Notes under the pieces: model-generated | The model's input: the letters and a program-made list of their open reading frames with translations, nothing else | Told to the model about the DNA's origin: nothing | The model's database searches: none | In this document: positions 6,208 to 12,828 of the stretch, piece by piece | Position numbering within the stretch: position 1 is the stretch's first letter | Layout: each line of letters begins with the position of its first letter | Program-made: the position numbers and the translations under genes | Assembly (NCBI GenBank): GCA_038872535.1 | Contig: JAVZJY010000030.1 | Coordinates: 1-14,764, forward strand | Direction of reading: 5' to 3' | From: JASEJA01 sp038872535 | GTDB taxonomy: Archaea; Thermoproteota; Bathyarchaeia; Bathyarchaeales; Bathycorpusculaceae | Length of the DNA: 14,764 nucleotides

Positions 6208-7782
6208 CTATAACGTTCTTAACAGTTTCTCCATCGTGTTTAATGGGATATTTAACACCTTTGAAATTATCCCCAAGCCAGAAAACATAACCCTAAGATT
6301 GTTAACGTCGCTTTTGTTGACTGCACCAAAAATGGGAGCGACAACCAAGTAAGTTAAGAGAAACACAACTCCTCCAACCGCCAACTCTATCCAGTCTGCA
6401 GAAGCGACAAAATTTAGGACTAAAAATGTGATGGCGGCTGCGATGACGGAAGCTGCAAGTATTTTTGATGATGACTTTAAATCTGCTCTGGCTTTGTAGC
6501 GTTTCCATATGAGGTATAACCCCAGAAACATGCTTGGCAACCCGGCTAAAATGCTTGTCAGTATTAGACCAACTATCCCTATGGTGGGTATCAGAATGGA
6601 AGCCATGGGAACGCCGCATATAAGAGTTATTAGGCTTAGCTTCATGAGAGTCCTTGTTTCTCCAACTCCCGCCAGTAAGCTTCCTAAACTTAGGCTTCCG
6701 AAAATTGAGAATAGGTTGCTTATGACGTATAGAGTTAGAAAGAATGGTGCGTATGTCCATTTTTCGCCAAATAACGTGCTTATCATCGGCTTTGAAAGAA
6801 CCATTATGGCCATCGTCGCGGGAACCAGTAACATGGCAGTGTACTTAACCGATGATGAAAAGACTGTTTGAAGTAGCTCATTTTCGTTTTGCAAGTTAAT
6901 TTTTGAAAAAGCTGGAAACAGCACTGTCGATATTGGAGTTGTGAAGAATGTTAATATGGTGGCAAATTGGGTTGCTGCCTGATAGTTGCCTATCATGGCG
7001 TCAGCACAGTAAATAGCCATCAAAAAAGCGTAAAACTGCGCGAGGAAACCCCCAAGAATTGATGATATCGAGATGGGAATACCGTAATGTAACATTTCCC
7101 TTAAGGTTTCCCAAGAGCTTGATTCTGGTGGACCTTGTGTTTTCAGTCTTCTCAGGATTGTCAAATATAATATTAAAAAGCCCATTAGGGCTGCAGATAC
7201 CGTTGATATCGTATAGCCTAAAACCGCTCCCATGGCGCTGTACCCGATGAAAACCAGCACTGGAGATGCTACGCTTTTAACGATGGCTTGGCAGATGGTT
7301 GTTAAACTGTTGAATTCCATTCTTTCGAAGCCTATGAAAGCTGATTGGGAGGCTACTAAGATGGCTCCTGAAAGTATTGTGACGGATGTTAATGCTATTA
7401 GAGGGGAGGATTCTGGTCTATTGAAGAGCGCTGTTGCAACATAGCCGGATATGAGAATTAAGACAACTGATAGGGCTAGTCCTGTTGCCGTTTCAAAAAG
7501 TATGCCAGTTTTGATTATTTCCCTTGCGCGCTCTTGTTTGTTTTGTGTCCTAAGAGTTGCTGCGTATTTTGTTATAGCTGAGTTTACTCCCCAGTCCCTG
7601 AACAGGATTATCATGTATGACGGAATTAAGGCTATAGCGTACAACCCATACTCTTCTGGCGTCATAAGCCTCGCAAGGATTATTGTGCCTACAGCCATGA
7701 TTATAGTGGATGCTGCCACGCCTATGAAGAGTTGAAAGCTTCCAACTGCAGAAGTTTTTCCTATTTCTAGTGCTTTGTCCAT
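6208..7782 (-). CDS. Polysaccharide/lipid-linked oligosaccharide flippase (MOP superfamily, Wzx/RfbX-like)
   Basis: 524 residues, almost entirely membrane helices (12-14 predicted), the normal length for this family. The N-terminus has the hallmark ARLMTPEEYGLYAIALIP (about 37-54) and then RDWGVNSAITKY, as in COG2244 flippases. A central loop holds positively charged residues before a second bundle, and the C-terminal half carries LFGEKWTYAP, also typical. The protein moves lipid-linked sugar chains outward across the membrane. It lies downstream of remnants of sugar-modifying genes and upstream of the sorted surface proteins, consistent with surface-glycan or S-layer glycosylation. Only a weak AGTGA precedes the ATG. 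The frame is intact, so unlike several neighbours this gene should work. Confidence 0.9.
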   Translation of the reverse strand: MDKALEIGKTSAVGSFQLFIGVAASTIIMAVGTIILARLMTPEEYGLYAIALIPSYMIILFRDWGVNSAITKYAATLRTQNKQERAREIIKTGILFETATGLALSVVLILISGYVATALFNRPESSPLIALTSVTILSGAILVASQSAFIGFERMEFNSLTTICQAIVKSVASPVLVFIGYSAMGAVLGYTISTVSAALMGFLILYLTILRRLKTQGPPESSSWETLREMLHYGIPISISSILGGFLAQFYAFLMAIYCADAMIGNYQAATQFATILTFFTTPISTVLFPAFSKINLQNENELLQTVFSSSVKYTAMLLVPATMAIMVLSKPMISTLFGEKWTYAPFFLTLYVISNLFSIFGSLSLGSLLAGVGETRTLMKLSLITLICGVPMASILIPTIGIVGLILTSILAGLPSMFLGLYLIWKRYKARADLKSSSKILAASVIAAAITFLVLNFVASADWIELAVGGVVFLLTYLVVAPIFGAVNKSDVNNLRVMFSGLGIISKVLNIPLNTMEKLLRTL

Positions 7783-7840
7783 TTTATTTCACTTTTTACC
7801 GAGTTTTGCGGGTTCGGGTTGCGGGTATTTTGCGAGAGCT

Positions 7841-7990
7841 TTATAGGGTTTTTGTTGTTTTATTGGAGATAAGTCTGTGGTTGAGTTGGATTTGACTTCT
7901 CCTGTCATAAATTGGTTGGCGTTGATAAGTTTTGTCTTTTATTAGGCTGTTTACGAAGTGTTGAAGTTCTGTTTTGTTGGGCGTTGAAGA
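7841..7990 (-). pseudogene. Remnant of Gfo/Idh/MocA oxidoreductase C-terminus, copy 1
   Basis: The minus strand translates as TELQHFVNSLIKDKTYQ, then runs into SQIQLNH, matching the end of the better-kept copy at 9858-9611 (AELQHFINCLIQDKT ... NQIQLN) with the central PTGEDGLKDLMAIEKAY part missing. There is no start and nothing of the Rossmann domain. A 31-bp stretch at 7941-7971 is clearly similar at DNA level to 9705-9735 and 13145-13175. It fills the gap between the flippase and the VapBC pair. Confidence 0.6.
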
Positions 7991-8038
7991 ATCGTGATTG
8001 GGTATAGTTGACTTTTTGGGGAAAAAGTTAAATTTGTC

Positions 8039-8050
8039 ATTTTTTATATT
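8039..8050 (+). promoter_or_regulatory. TATA-like box for the VapBC pair
   Basis: ATTTTTTATATT lies 15-20 nt upstream of the favoured ATG at 8061. If used, transcription would begin near 8070, where a TTG in the same frame could serve as a leaderless start. Confidence 0.35.
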
Positions 8051-8060
8051 TTTGGTGGAG

Positions 8061-8312
8061 ATGATTAAATTGGGGGAAGTTGTTGTTAAGAAGCTTGATG
8101 CTCAGGGTCGTGTTGCTATTCCAGCGGCTTGGAGGCGTGGTTGGAAGTCTGGTAAGGTTATTCTGGTTAGGCGTGGCGGAAAGATTGAGTTGTCGCCTGT
8201 GGAGCCTATTCCGCCTTCTAGTTTGTTTGATTCTATTGAAATAGTTGGTGATGCGGATTTTGCGGATTCGCATTCTTTGAGGAGGGCGTTATTAGAGAGG
8301 CATATAGGTTGA
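8061..8312 (+). CDS. vapB: AbrB/SpoVT-type antitoxin (VapB-like)
   Basis: 83 residues from the ATG at 8061. The N-terminal half (about 7-46, VVKKLDAQGRVAIPAAW then GKVILVRRGGKIELSP) is a swapped-hairpin AbrB DNA-binding domain; the C-terminal half, with acidic residues and LRRALLERHIG, should bind and inhibit the toxin. The stop overlaps the toxin start (TTGA at 8309-8312), the standard arrangement for antitoxin first. GTG at 8055, ATG at 8061 and TTG at 8070 are all in frame; the domain begins after each of them, so the start is uncertain by a few residues. A longer frame from 7998 adds only low-complexity hydrophobic residues and is unlikely. Such pairs usually repress their own promoter. 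Confidence 0.82.
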   Translation: MIKLGEVVVKKLDAQGRVAIPAAWRRGWKSGKVILVRRGGKIELSPVEPIPPSSLFDSIEIVGDADFADSHSLRRALLERHIG

Positions 8313-8731
8313 GGTTTGTGGATTCTAATGTTTTTCTTCATGCCTTCCTTAGGCCAAGGAGAAAGCTGACTCAGGAGGAGTTAAGGGTTAAGGATGAAGC
8401 TAAGGCGATAGTGAAGAGAATTGAAGAGGGAGAAGAGGTTGCAATGTCAACAGCGCATCTTTCGGAAATTGTTAATATAGTTGAATCTGGTTTGGGTATT
8501 GAAAAGTCTTTGGGTTTTTTGGCTTGGATTTTAACTATGGACAATATTGAGGTTTACTCTGTGGGTTTAGGTCATTATGAGAAGGCATTGCCCATTGCCG
8601 AAGAAAGTGGTGTTAGCGCAAACGATGCACTTGCATATTTATTTATGAAAAACTATGGTTTAAAGGAAATTTATTCCTTTGACAAGCATTTTAACCAATT
8701 AAAAGATATTGTCCGATTGCCCAGAAAATAA
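8309..8731 (+). CDS. vapC: PIN-domain ribonuclease toxin VapC
   Basis: 140 residues, standard PIN length. The acidic active-site residues are in place: Asp5 in RFVDSNVF, Glu53 in HLSEIVN, Asp106 in SANDALAY and Asp125 in YSFDKHF. These bind Mg or Mn and cut RNA, usually tRNA or rRNA, when the antitoxin is lost. It starts with TTG, sharing TTGA with the antitoxin stop; AGAGG at 8296-8300 is about 8 nt upstream. The TTG start and overlap would keep toxin output tied to antitoxin. Its first nine residues are nearly identical to those of the second VapC (12826-12425), but the rest differs, so the two are separate subfamilies. The frame is intact and all four acidic residues are kept, so it should be active. 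Confidence 0.9.
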   Translation: MRFVDSNVFLHAFLRPRRKLTQEELRVKDEAKAIVKRIEEGEEVAMSTAHLSEIVNIVESGLGIEKSLGFLAWILTMDNIEVYSVGLGHYEKALPIAEESGVSANDALAYLFMKNYGLKEIYSFDKHFNQLKDIVRLPRK

Positions 8732-8960
8732 TGGAGAAAACTTTTCCTTCGGTTGTTTTACTTTAATCCGAGTTTTTGTTTAAAAGTTTGGCTTTCATAG
8801 AGAGACGAATTGAGGAACTCACTTGCTGATATATTTCATTGAGTTTTTGGGATCTTTGCTAAAATGTTTTTGGAGGACTTTACCATAGGGCTTTTGAAGG
8901 CAGCTTCCCAGAAGGCAATTCTACGAGGAAAAAGACGTTTTGGCTAAAGATTGAATGGTT
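8732..8960 (+). other. Non-coding stretch, no gene recognised
   Basis: Short frames on both strands are interrupted by stops and match nothing I recognise. An imperfect palindrome and T-rich stretch just after the VapC stop (GGAGAAAACTTTTCC, then TTGTTTTACTTT) may end that transcript. The rest looks like decayed coding sequence, continuous with the broken gene copy that follows. Confidence 0.4.
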
Positions 8961-9138
8961 TATGCCAGCTTCGATATTTTTATTTATGGTATTGCTTTTT
9001 GTGTTCGTGGTTGTTGTAGAGGAGTTTACAGCTAGGGTTTATGAGGCGAATGTCGGTATTCCTGATGAAGCCCTTGTTTTGCAAGTATATTGCAGCAAAA
9101 ATATAGATCTGAGTTGTGTTTATCCGATGAAAACCTAA
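8961..9138 (+). pseudogene. Shrunken broken copy of the AbrB-like and four-Cys gene pair at 13271-13968
   Basis: Frame reads EEFTARVYEANVGIPDEALV, then stops at 9136-9138. The first part matches the start of the 13271 gene (MEEFVARVFKG), including upstream DNA with the same TCGATATTTTTATTT box (8971 and 13221). The second part matches an internal segment of the 13435 gene (VEVYEANVGVSDETLVFGKYIA, DNA 13664-13727). About 370 bp between these points is absent, with the join inside 'GGGTTTA/AGGTTTA' shared by both. A further 2-bp loss in CTTGTTTT-GCAAG shifts the frame. The ATG is replaced by GTA. This is a duplicate that lost its middle. Confidence 0.72.
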
Positions 9139-9144
9139 GTAGGC

Positions 9145-9351
9145 TTATTTCCTAGTCAGGATTTTTATCGGATGAGGAAACCTTTTTATGTCTATTTGTG
9201 TTGGGCCGAGAATTTCTATGCCTATTATTTCTCCTTTTTTGTTTAAGTCTAAGATGAGGTTGTCCGTTATTGGTTCTGTTTCTGCAGCTTTCCCCCTTTT
9301 TATTCTTATGTATAATGCATTAGAGCTTTCGTCATATTCTAGTGAAGCCAA
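9145..9351 (-). CDS. DUF2283 protein, antitoxin-like partner
   Basis: 68 residues covering the whole DUF2283 family: YDESSNALYIRIKRG near the start, then DNLILDLNKKGEIIGIEILG, the family's ending. DUF2283 proteins are small beta-rich proteins usually found beside DUF4258 or similar partners. Its start lies 20 bp inside the end of the DUF4258 gene, so the two are translated from one message. A toxin-antitoxin role is often proposed for this pair from genome context; I know of no firm biochemical proof. The C-terminal tail (RFPHPIKILTRK) is basic. The frame is intact, and it abuts the broken gene copy at 8961-9138, with convergent orientation. Confidence 0.86.
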   Translation of the reverse strand: MASLEYDESSNALYIRIKRGKAAETEPITDNLILDLNKKGEIIGIEILGPTQIDIKRFPHPIKILTRK

Positions 9352-9589
9352 GTGTTTTCAGCCTCCTCTTGTCAACCCATAATACTGTTATTACCTTAAT
9401 ATTTTCGTTTCTCTTTTCGTATATGATTACCAGTTTTCTATTCCTGATGTTGCCGTATGCGGCTAGGCGGCCATATTTAACTCGTATGATTTCTTTTGGT
9501 TCTTGCAAAATCACGCCGATTTGAACTGATGTTATCCTTCGATCTTTCATTCTTTGTTCTGCGTGGGGTGTTATAATTATTGTCATCAC
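9332..9589 (-). CDS. DUF4258 protein, candidate toxin (RelE/BrnT-like fold)
   Basis: 85 residues matching DUF4258 along its length: ITPHAEQRMKDRRITSVQI at the N-terminus (the family's His-Ala-x-x-Arg-Met-x-x-Arg), the middle KYGRLAAYGNIRNRKLVIIY, and the ending ITVLWVDKRRLKTLGFTRI. It precedes and overlaps the DUF2283 gene by 20 bp. The fold is thought to resemble small ribonuclease toxins, and the pair is a candidate type II toxin-antitoxin module, but this is context-based. GTG at 9589 and ATG at 9586 are adjacent starts; no clear ribosome site precedes them. It is the second of three such modules within 5 kb. Confidence 0.85.
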   Translation of the reverse strand: MMTIIITPHAEQRMKDRRITSVQIGVILQEPKEIIRVKYGRLAAYGNIRNRKLVIIYEKRNENIKVITVLWVDKRRLKTLGFTRI

Positions 9590-9610
9590 GTATGCAACTT
9601 TTGTTCATCT

Positions 9611-9858
9611 CTAATTTAATTGTATTTGGTTTTTGTATGCTTTTTCTATTGCCATTAAGTCTTTAAGTCCGTCTTCGCCTGTTGGCGACGGCGTTTTGTC
9701 TTGGATTAGGCAGTTTATAAAGTGTTGCAGTTCTGCATAGTGAGGTTGGTAAAATTTTGAGAACCCTCTTGTAAGTATTTGGACTGCTGTCATTATAGGG
9801 TTTGAAGGTGTGTTGAGCGCTTGGTTCGCAAGAAAATTCAGATCATGGAAGTGAGGTC
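9611..9858 (-). pseudogene. C-terminal fragment of Gfo/Idh/MocA oxidoreductase, copy 2 (best preserved)
   Basis: The minus frame is open from 9858 and reads DLNFLANQALNTPSNP, GFSKFYQPHYAELQHFINC, then TPSPTGEDGLKDLMAIEKAY before stopping at 9611. The 'AEL.HF..C....P.PTGEDGL..L..IE.AY' pattern is the standard C-terminal end of NAD(P)-dependent sugar dehydrogenases of this family (normally about 330-370 residues). Only about the last 80 residues remain; a TGA precedes them, and the Rossmann domain and catalytic Lys are gone. A 60-residue frame from an internal ATG at 9793 exists but would be only a tail. The intact gene would have made a modified sugar for the glycan locus. Confidence 0.78.
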
Positions 9859-9906
9859 AAAAATTGGCAATATTATCAGAATTGCTTAAATCAATATCCT
9901 TTTAAC

Positions 9907-10602
9907 TTAATAGCTTCCTTTTGCTGCTGACTTGAGAATTGTTTTAAAGATTTTGAAGGCGTCAGGTAGTATTCTAAGCTTTGAAAAACTGTATTTTCTT
10001 CTGTTGCAATTTATCGGAATTTCTTGGAATTTGAACCCATTTTTTAATCCTTTAACAGTTATTTCTGTTTCGATTTCGTAGCCCTTTGATTCTAGGTAAA
10101 TTTTTTTGAGGAATTCTCTTTTGAAGGCTCTTAGTCCTGATTGGCTGTCTGTTATTTTTTTTCCTGTTAAAATCATTATGGATAAGTTGATAAGGTGGTT
10201 ACCAATTACATGAAGCTTTGATGTGTGATCGCTGCTTTGACCTAGAAATCGTGAGCCTGCTGCAATGTCTGCACCGTTTAAAAGCGGGTTAATAAGGTTT
10301 AGGATTTCTTTGGGTTTGTGGGCTCCGTCCGCGTCGATTGTTATTATGATGTCGCCTTGGGCATGTTGGAAGCCTTTTCTTAAGGCGTATCCTTTTCCTT
10401 GGTTTTTTCCGTTGGATAGCACTGTGGCTTTGTATCTGCTGGCTATTTGCTTTGTGCGGTCTGTTGATCCGTCGTCGACAACTATGATTTCGTATGGCAT
10501 TCCTAAGGCGTCCATTATCTGGGCGGTTTCTTCGATTACGTTGCCTACTGTTTTTTCTTCGTTGTAGGCGGGAATAACCACTGATACAACGTACGTTTGC
10601 AT
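9907..10602 (-). CDS. Glycosyltransferase family 2, dolichyl-phosphate sugar synthase-like (DPM1 type)
   Basis: 231 residues, soluble, the usual length of short DPM1-type enzymes. Visible motifs: VVIPAYNEEKTV (8-19), nucleotide-binding VVDDGSTD (41-48), NQGKGYALRKG (67-77), metal-binding DADGAH (90-95), AAGSRF (114-119), DSQSGLRAF (152-160) and EIETE (176-180), followed by the basic INCNRRKYSFSKLR. It should transfer a sugar from a nucleotide donor to dolichyl phosphate on the cytoplasmic face, feeding N-glycosylation or surface glycan assembly. No C-terminal membrane helices are present, unlike longer relatives. AAGGAG lies about 6 nt before the ATG. A TATA-like GTTTATCTT near 10648 may drive it. 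The frame and all motifs are intact. The exact sugar cannot be told from sequence. Confidence 0.9.
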   Translation of the reverse strand: MQTYVVSVVIPAYNEEKTVGNVIEETAQIMDALGMPYEIIVVDDGSTDRTKQIASRYKATVLSNGKNQGKGYALRKGFQHAQGDIIITIDADGAHKPKEILNLINPLLNGADIAAGSRFLGQSSDHTSKLHVIGNHLINLSIMILTGKKITDSQSGLRAFKREFLKKIYLESKGYEIETEITVKGLKNGFKFQEIPINCNRRKYSFSKLRILPDAFKIFKTILKSAAKGSY

Positions 10603-10770
10603 CGGATTCTCCTTTCTCCCATTTTAATTGTTAAAATAGAAAGATAAACGTATATGGAAGACTGATATAGAAAATTTCCAAGTTGTTATAGATTTTTGGT
10701 CTGCTGTTTTTGGTTAGCTTTTAAGTGTTTGTGGTTGGGTTTATGGTTGGTTAAGGCTTTTATGGAACAT

Positions 10771-10780
10771 GTTTAAATAC
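10771..10780 (+). promoter_or_regulatory. TATA box for the broken membrane glycosyltransferase
   Basis: GTTTAAATAC lies about 30 nt before the ATG at 10806 with no ribosome site between, fitting a leaderless or near-leaderless archaeal transcript. The preceding 10690-10770 is G/T-rich with no gene. Confidence 0.5.
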
Positions 10781-10805
10781 GTTGCTTTTCATCTAACGTT
10801 AGTTT

Positions 10806-11604
10806 ATGGGTTGGTTCAATTGGTTGCTCCTCCATTTGGCTGTTGTCATGATCGTTTATCTTATTCGGCATTATGTTTTTGCGGCTATTGTCTTAATGTA
10901 TGGAAGAGGTTCTAGGCGGTGTTTGAACGGTGGAGGAGACTGTAAACCATTTGTCTCTGTTGTTGTTCCAGCCCACAACGAGGAGAAAGTTATTGAAAGG
11001 CTTTTAAAAAGAATTTGCGAGTTCACATATCCTAAGGAAAGGCTGCAGGTTTTGGTGGTCGACGATGGCTCTACTGACAGCACTGGAAAAATCATAGATG
11101 AGTTTGCAGAAAGATATTGTTTCATAAAGCCTTTGCATAGAAGCTCAGCTGTTGGGAAGGCTGCTGCTTTGAACGAGGCTTTAAGATATGTCAGTGGAGA
11201 ATTTGTTTATTTCTTTGATGCGGATTATGTTCCTGATGTTGATTGCCTAGAGAATATGAACTGTGCATTCTCTGACTTAAGGGTTGGAGCTGTGCAAAGT
11301 CATGTTAGGGTGGCTTATTGGAGAATTAAGTTTCGCTTTAGGTTATGGTTTAGGAACAGGAAGCGCGGCTTTAGCTTTAACGTTGGTTTATTTTGTTTCA
11401 GGGAATGTTGCCCCCTTGTCGGAGGTGATTGTCGGCGTAATCCTAGAGGGGCGTTGGCACCTCTGCAAGTACATTCCTTTGCTGTTGGTGGCTTTTGTTA
11501 TTAACGTTTTTATCTGTACTAAGGCTTTTTTCGAAGTTCTTTTTTGGAGATTGCGGAGAAAGCAGCGTATGAAATGGGATAAAACTGTCCACAGGGGGGT
11601 GTAA
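10806..11604 (+). pseudogene. Membrane-bound family 2 glycosyltransferase with internal deletion and frameshift
   Basis: The first frame (from 10806) gives an N-terminal helix (about 5-31), then a GT2 domain with SVVVPAHNEEKVI (51-63), VVDDGSTDS (84-92), VGKAAALNEAL (116-126) and FFDADYVPD (136-144), up to GAVQSHVRV near 11310. After that the frame becomes senseless and stops at 11504. A second frame takes over near 11310-11325: ELSFALGYGLGTGSAALAL, two to three helices (VSGNVAPLSEVIVG; IPLLLVAFVINVFICTKAFF) and WDKTVHRG, the usual end of such enzymes ('W.KT.H.G'). The roughly 150 residues normally between, with the acceptor base and Q-x-x-R-W type motif, are missing. Both ends kept with the centre lost marks an internal deletion, so the enzyme is dead. 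Confidence 0.8.
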
Positions 11605-11654
11605 AAAGAGGTTGTTTTATGTATGGAGGATGGTGGTATGCTTGAAGATTATGG

Positions 11655-11891
11655 TTATTTTGTTTCTTTTGTGTGTTTTAAGTATCTCCAAGTAATGAAG
11701 CTGAAAAAGGATAGGGCGAAACTGATTATTATAAAAGTGTCTAGGGTTAGCCAGGGGATGTTTCTATCGACGGGCCAGTCTCCAGACCATGTTTGTGTTA
11801 TGTGAATGGCTAATATTCCGTATCCGACGATTATGAGACCGTAAATTATTAAGGCTTCGGTTATGGATAGGGCTAGCTTTTGAATGTTCAT
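11655..11891 (-). CDS. Small two-helix membrane protein, unknown function
   Basis: 78 residues with two membrane helices (about 7-29, LSITEALIIYGLIIVGYGIL; and 50-68, DTFIIISFALSFFSFITW) joined by a polar outer loop TQTWSGDWPVDRNIPW. A good TGGAGAT lies 8 nt before the ATG, and the composition (Trp, Asp, Gln in the loop, basic C-terminus) looks like real coding sequence. I do not recognise a family. It lies alone between two broken sugar genes that run on the other strand, and its stop at 11655 is 50 bp from the end of the broken glycosyltransferase, so the two converge. The overlapping plus frame at 11623-11805 is a shadow. Confidence 0.66.
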   Translation of the reverse strand: MNIQKLALSITEALIIYGLIIVGYGILAIHITQTWSGDWPVDRNIPWLTLDTFIIISFALSFFSFITWRYLKHTKETK

Positions 11892-11937
11892 TTTTTAATC
11901 TCCAGTTTTAAGTATTTGATGGGTTGTAATTATTTTA

Positions 11938-11999
11938 CATTTGCTTTGGGTTTGGTTGTTTTTGGTTGCTTTTTGTTGTTTTTGGTTGTTGTTGGCGGT
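11938..11999 (+). repeat. G/T-only low-complexity tract
   Basis: Almost every base on the plus strand is G or T, built from imperfect units like TTTTTGGTTG (for example GGTTGTTTTTGGTTGC). It leads into the broken epimerase. A similar G/T-rich stretch at 10690-10770 precedes the broken glycosyltransferase. The paired strand is C/A-only. Confidence 0.5.
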
Positions 12000-12334
12000 T
12001 TGAGGGTTTTGGGTTACTGGTGGGGCGGGTTTATTGGGAGTCATGTGGTGGGTAGGTTTTAATGTTTATGGTCCGGAGCAGGCTTACAGCGATTATAGCG
12101 GTGTTATAACCCAGTTTATAAATCGCATAAAAGGGGTCCACTTCCATCAACCAGTTGGCCCACATGCTTTTAGAGTTTGCCGATAGGAATGATTTGAAAA
12201 TTTTGCATCGCGAAGCCAGAAAAGGGGAAGTGAGGCATAGCGTAGCAGACATCTCTAAAGCAAGGGAAAAATTGGGATACAGGCCGAAAGTGGATTTAAA
12301 AAACGGATTGAAAAGGCTTTTAGCTGTTGAATAG
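12000..12334 (+). pseudogene. NAD-dependent nucleotide-sugar epimerase/dehydratase, three fragments
   Basis: Three pieces of one extended-SDR protein lie in order in different frames. (1) 12000-12059: RVLGYWWGGFIGSHVVGRF, which is RVLVTGGAGFIGSHVV after one inserted G and one lost T, the NAD-binding start. (2) 12061-12137: NVYGPEQAYSDYSGVITQF, INRIKG, the loop after the active site. (3) 12146-12334: INQLAHMLLEFADRNDLKIL, then ARKGEVRHSVADISKA and LGYRPKVDLKNGL, ending at TAG, the family's C-terminus. Lost are about 120 residues with the catalytic Ser and YxxxK, and the segment between pieces 2 and 3. A whole enzyme is about 310 residues. The original would have made a UDP- or GDP-sugar, as in GalE-like epimerases. 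Unable to function. Confidence 0.85.
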
Positions 12335-12424
12335 TGTTTTATGCTGCACGCGGTTTTGTTGACCTTCCGCAAGAAAAAATACAAATTACCAGACTATTAA
12401 GTTATTGTCCATGATTTTGGTAAT

Positions 12425-12826
12425 CTAAAATATTCTTTTGATCCATGGTATTTTGTCAAAGTCTTTGTCGTTGGAGTAGATCTCTTTTATGTTTAGTCTC
12501 TTCATTTGCGCAGCGATTAAAATGTCGTCCCACATCAACCATGGTAGGTTAAGTTGTGTTTGTAAGCCTCTGGCTTCTTCAAAGTCAAGCATGGTTGTTT
12601 CGATTTTCTGTAGGGTTGTCAGCCCTTTTACAAGGGATAGGAATATAGGTATTATGCTTTCTCTTTTCTTCCACTTCAAGTAGCTACATACTTGGGCGAT
12701 TGCCAATGTTGAGGTAGCTGATTCTTCGCCAGCTTCAATTTTTTGGATGATGTTCTTGGCTTTTTGTCCGTATGCTGGGTCAGCGGCTAAATGGTAAACG
12801 AACACGTTTGAATCTACAAAGCGCAT
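12425..12826 (-). CDS. vapC: PIN-domain toxin VapC, second pair
   Basis: 133 residues. PIN features: Asp5 in RFVDSNVFVY, WDD at 99-101 and YSNDKDFDKI with Asp120 and Asp122. At the place where the second acidic residue is usual (STLAIAEV), this protein has Gln45 (STLAIAQVCSYLKWKK). In memory of related archaeal toxins the 'Q-V-C' form occurs as a subfamily trait, so activity may rest on the other acids; I cannot verify this. It starts 2 nt after the antitoxin stop, with AAGGA 6 nt before its ATG. It should cleave RNA when released. The C-terminus (IPWIKRIF) is complete. It lies beside the third oxidoreductase remnant. Confidence 0.88.
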   Translation of the reverse strand: MRFVDSNVFVYHLAADPAYGQKAKNIIQKIEAGEESATSTLAIAQVCSYLKWKKRESIIPIFLSLVKGLTTLQKIETTMLDFEEARGLQTQLNLPWLMWDDILIAAQMKRLNIKEIYSNDKDFDKIPWIKRIF

Positions 12827-12828
12827 GT

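Noticed and set aside
6302..6871. Frames of 152 and 120 residues inside the flippase region
   Set aside because: Shadows of the flippase gene, with His/Arg/Ser-rich or meaningless translations.
9188..9524. Plus-strand frames of 64 and 60 residues
   Set aside because: Antisense to the DUF2283 and DUF4258 genes, which are complete family matches.
11880..12062. 60-residue plus-strand frame as a membrane protein
   Set aside because: Its hydrophobic start is the G/T-only tract, and its end (FIGSHVVGRF) is the broken start of the epimerase.
12031..12384. 117-residue minus-strand open frame
   Set aside because: It is antisense to the epimerase fragments, whose plus-strand pieces match family motifs in the right order.
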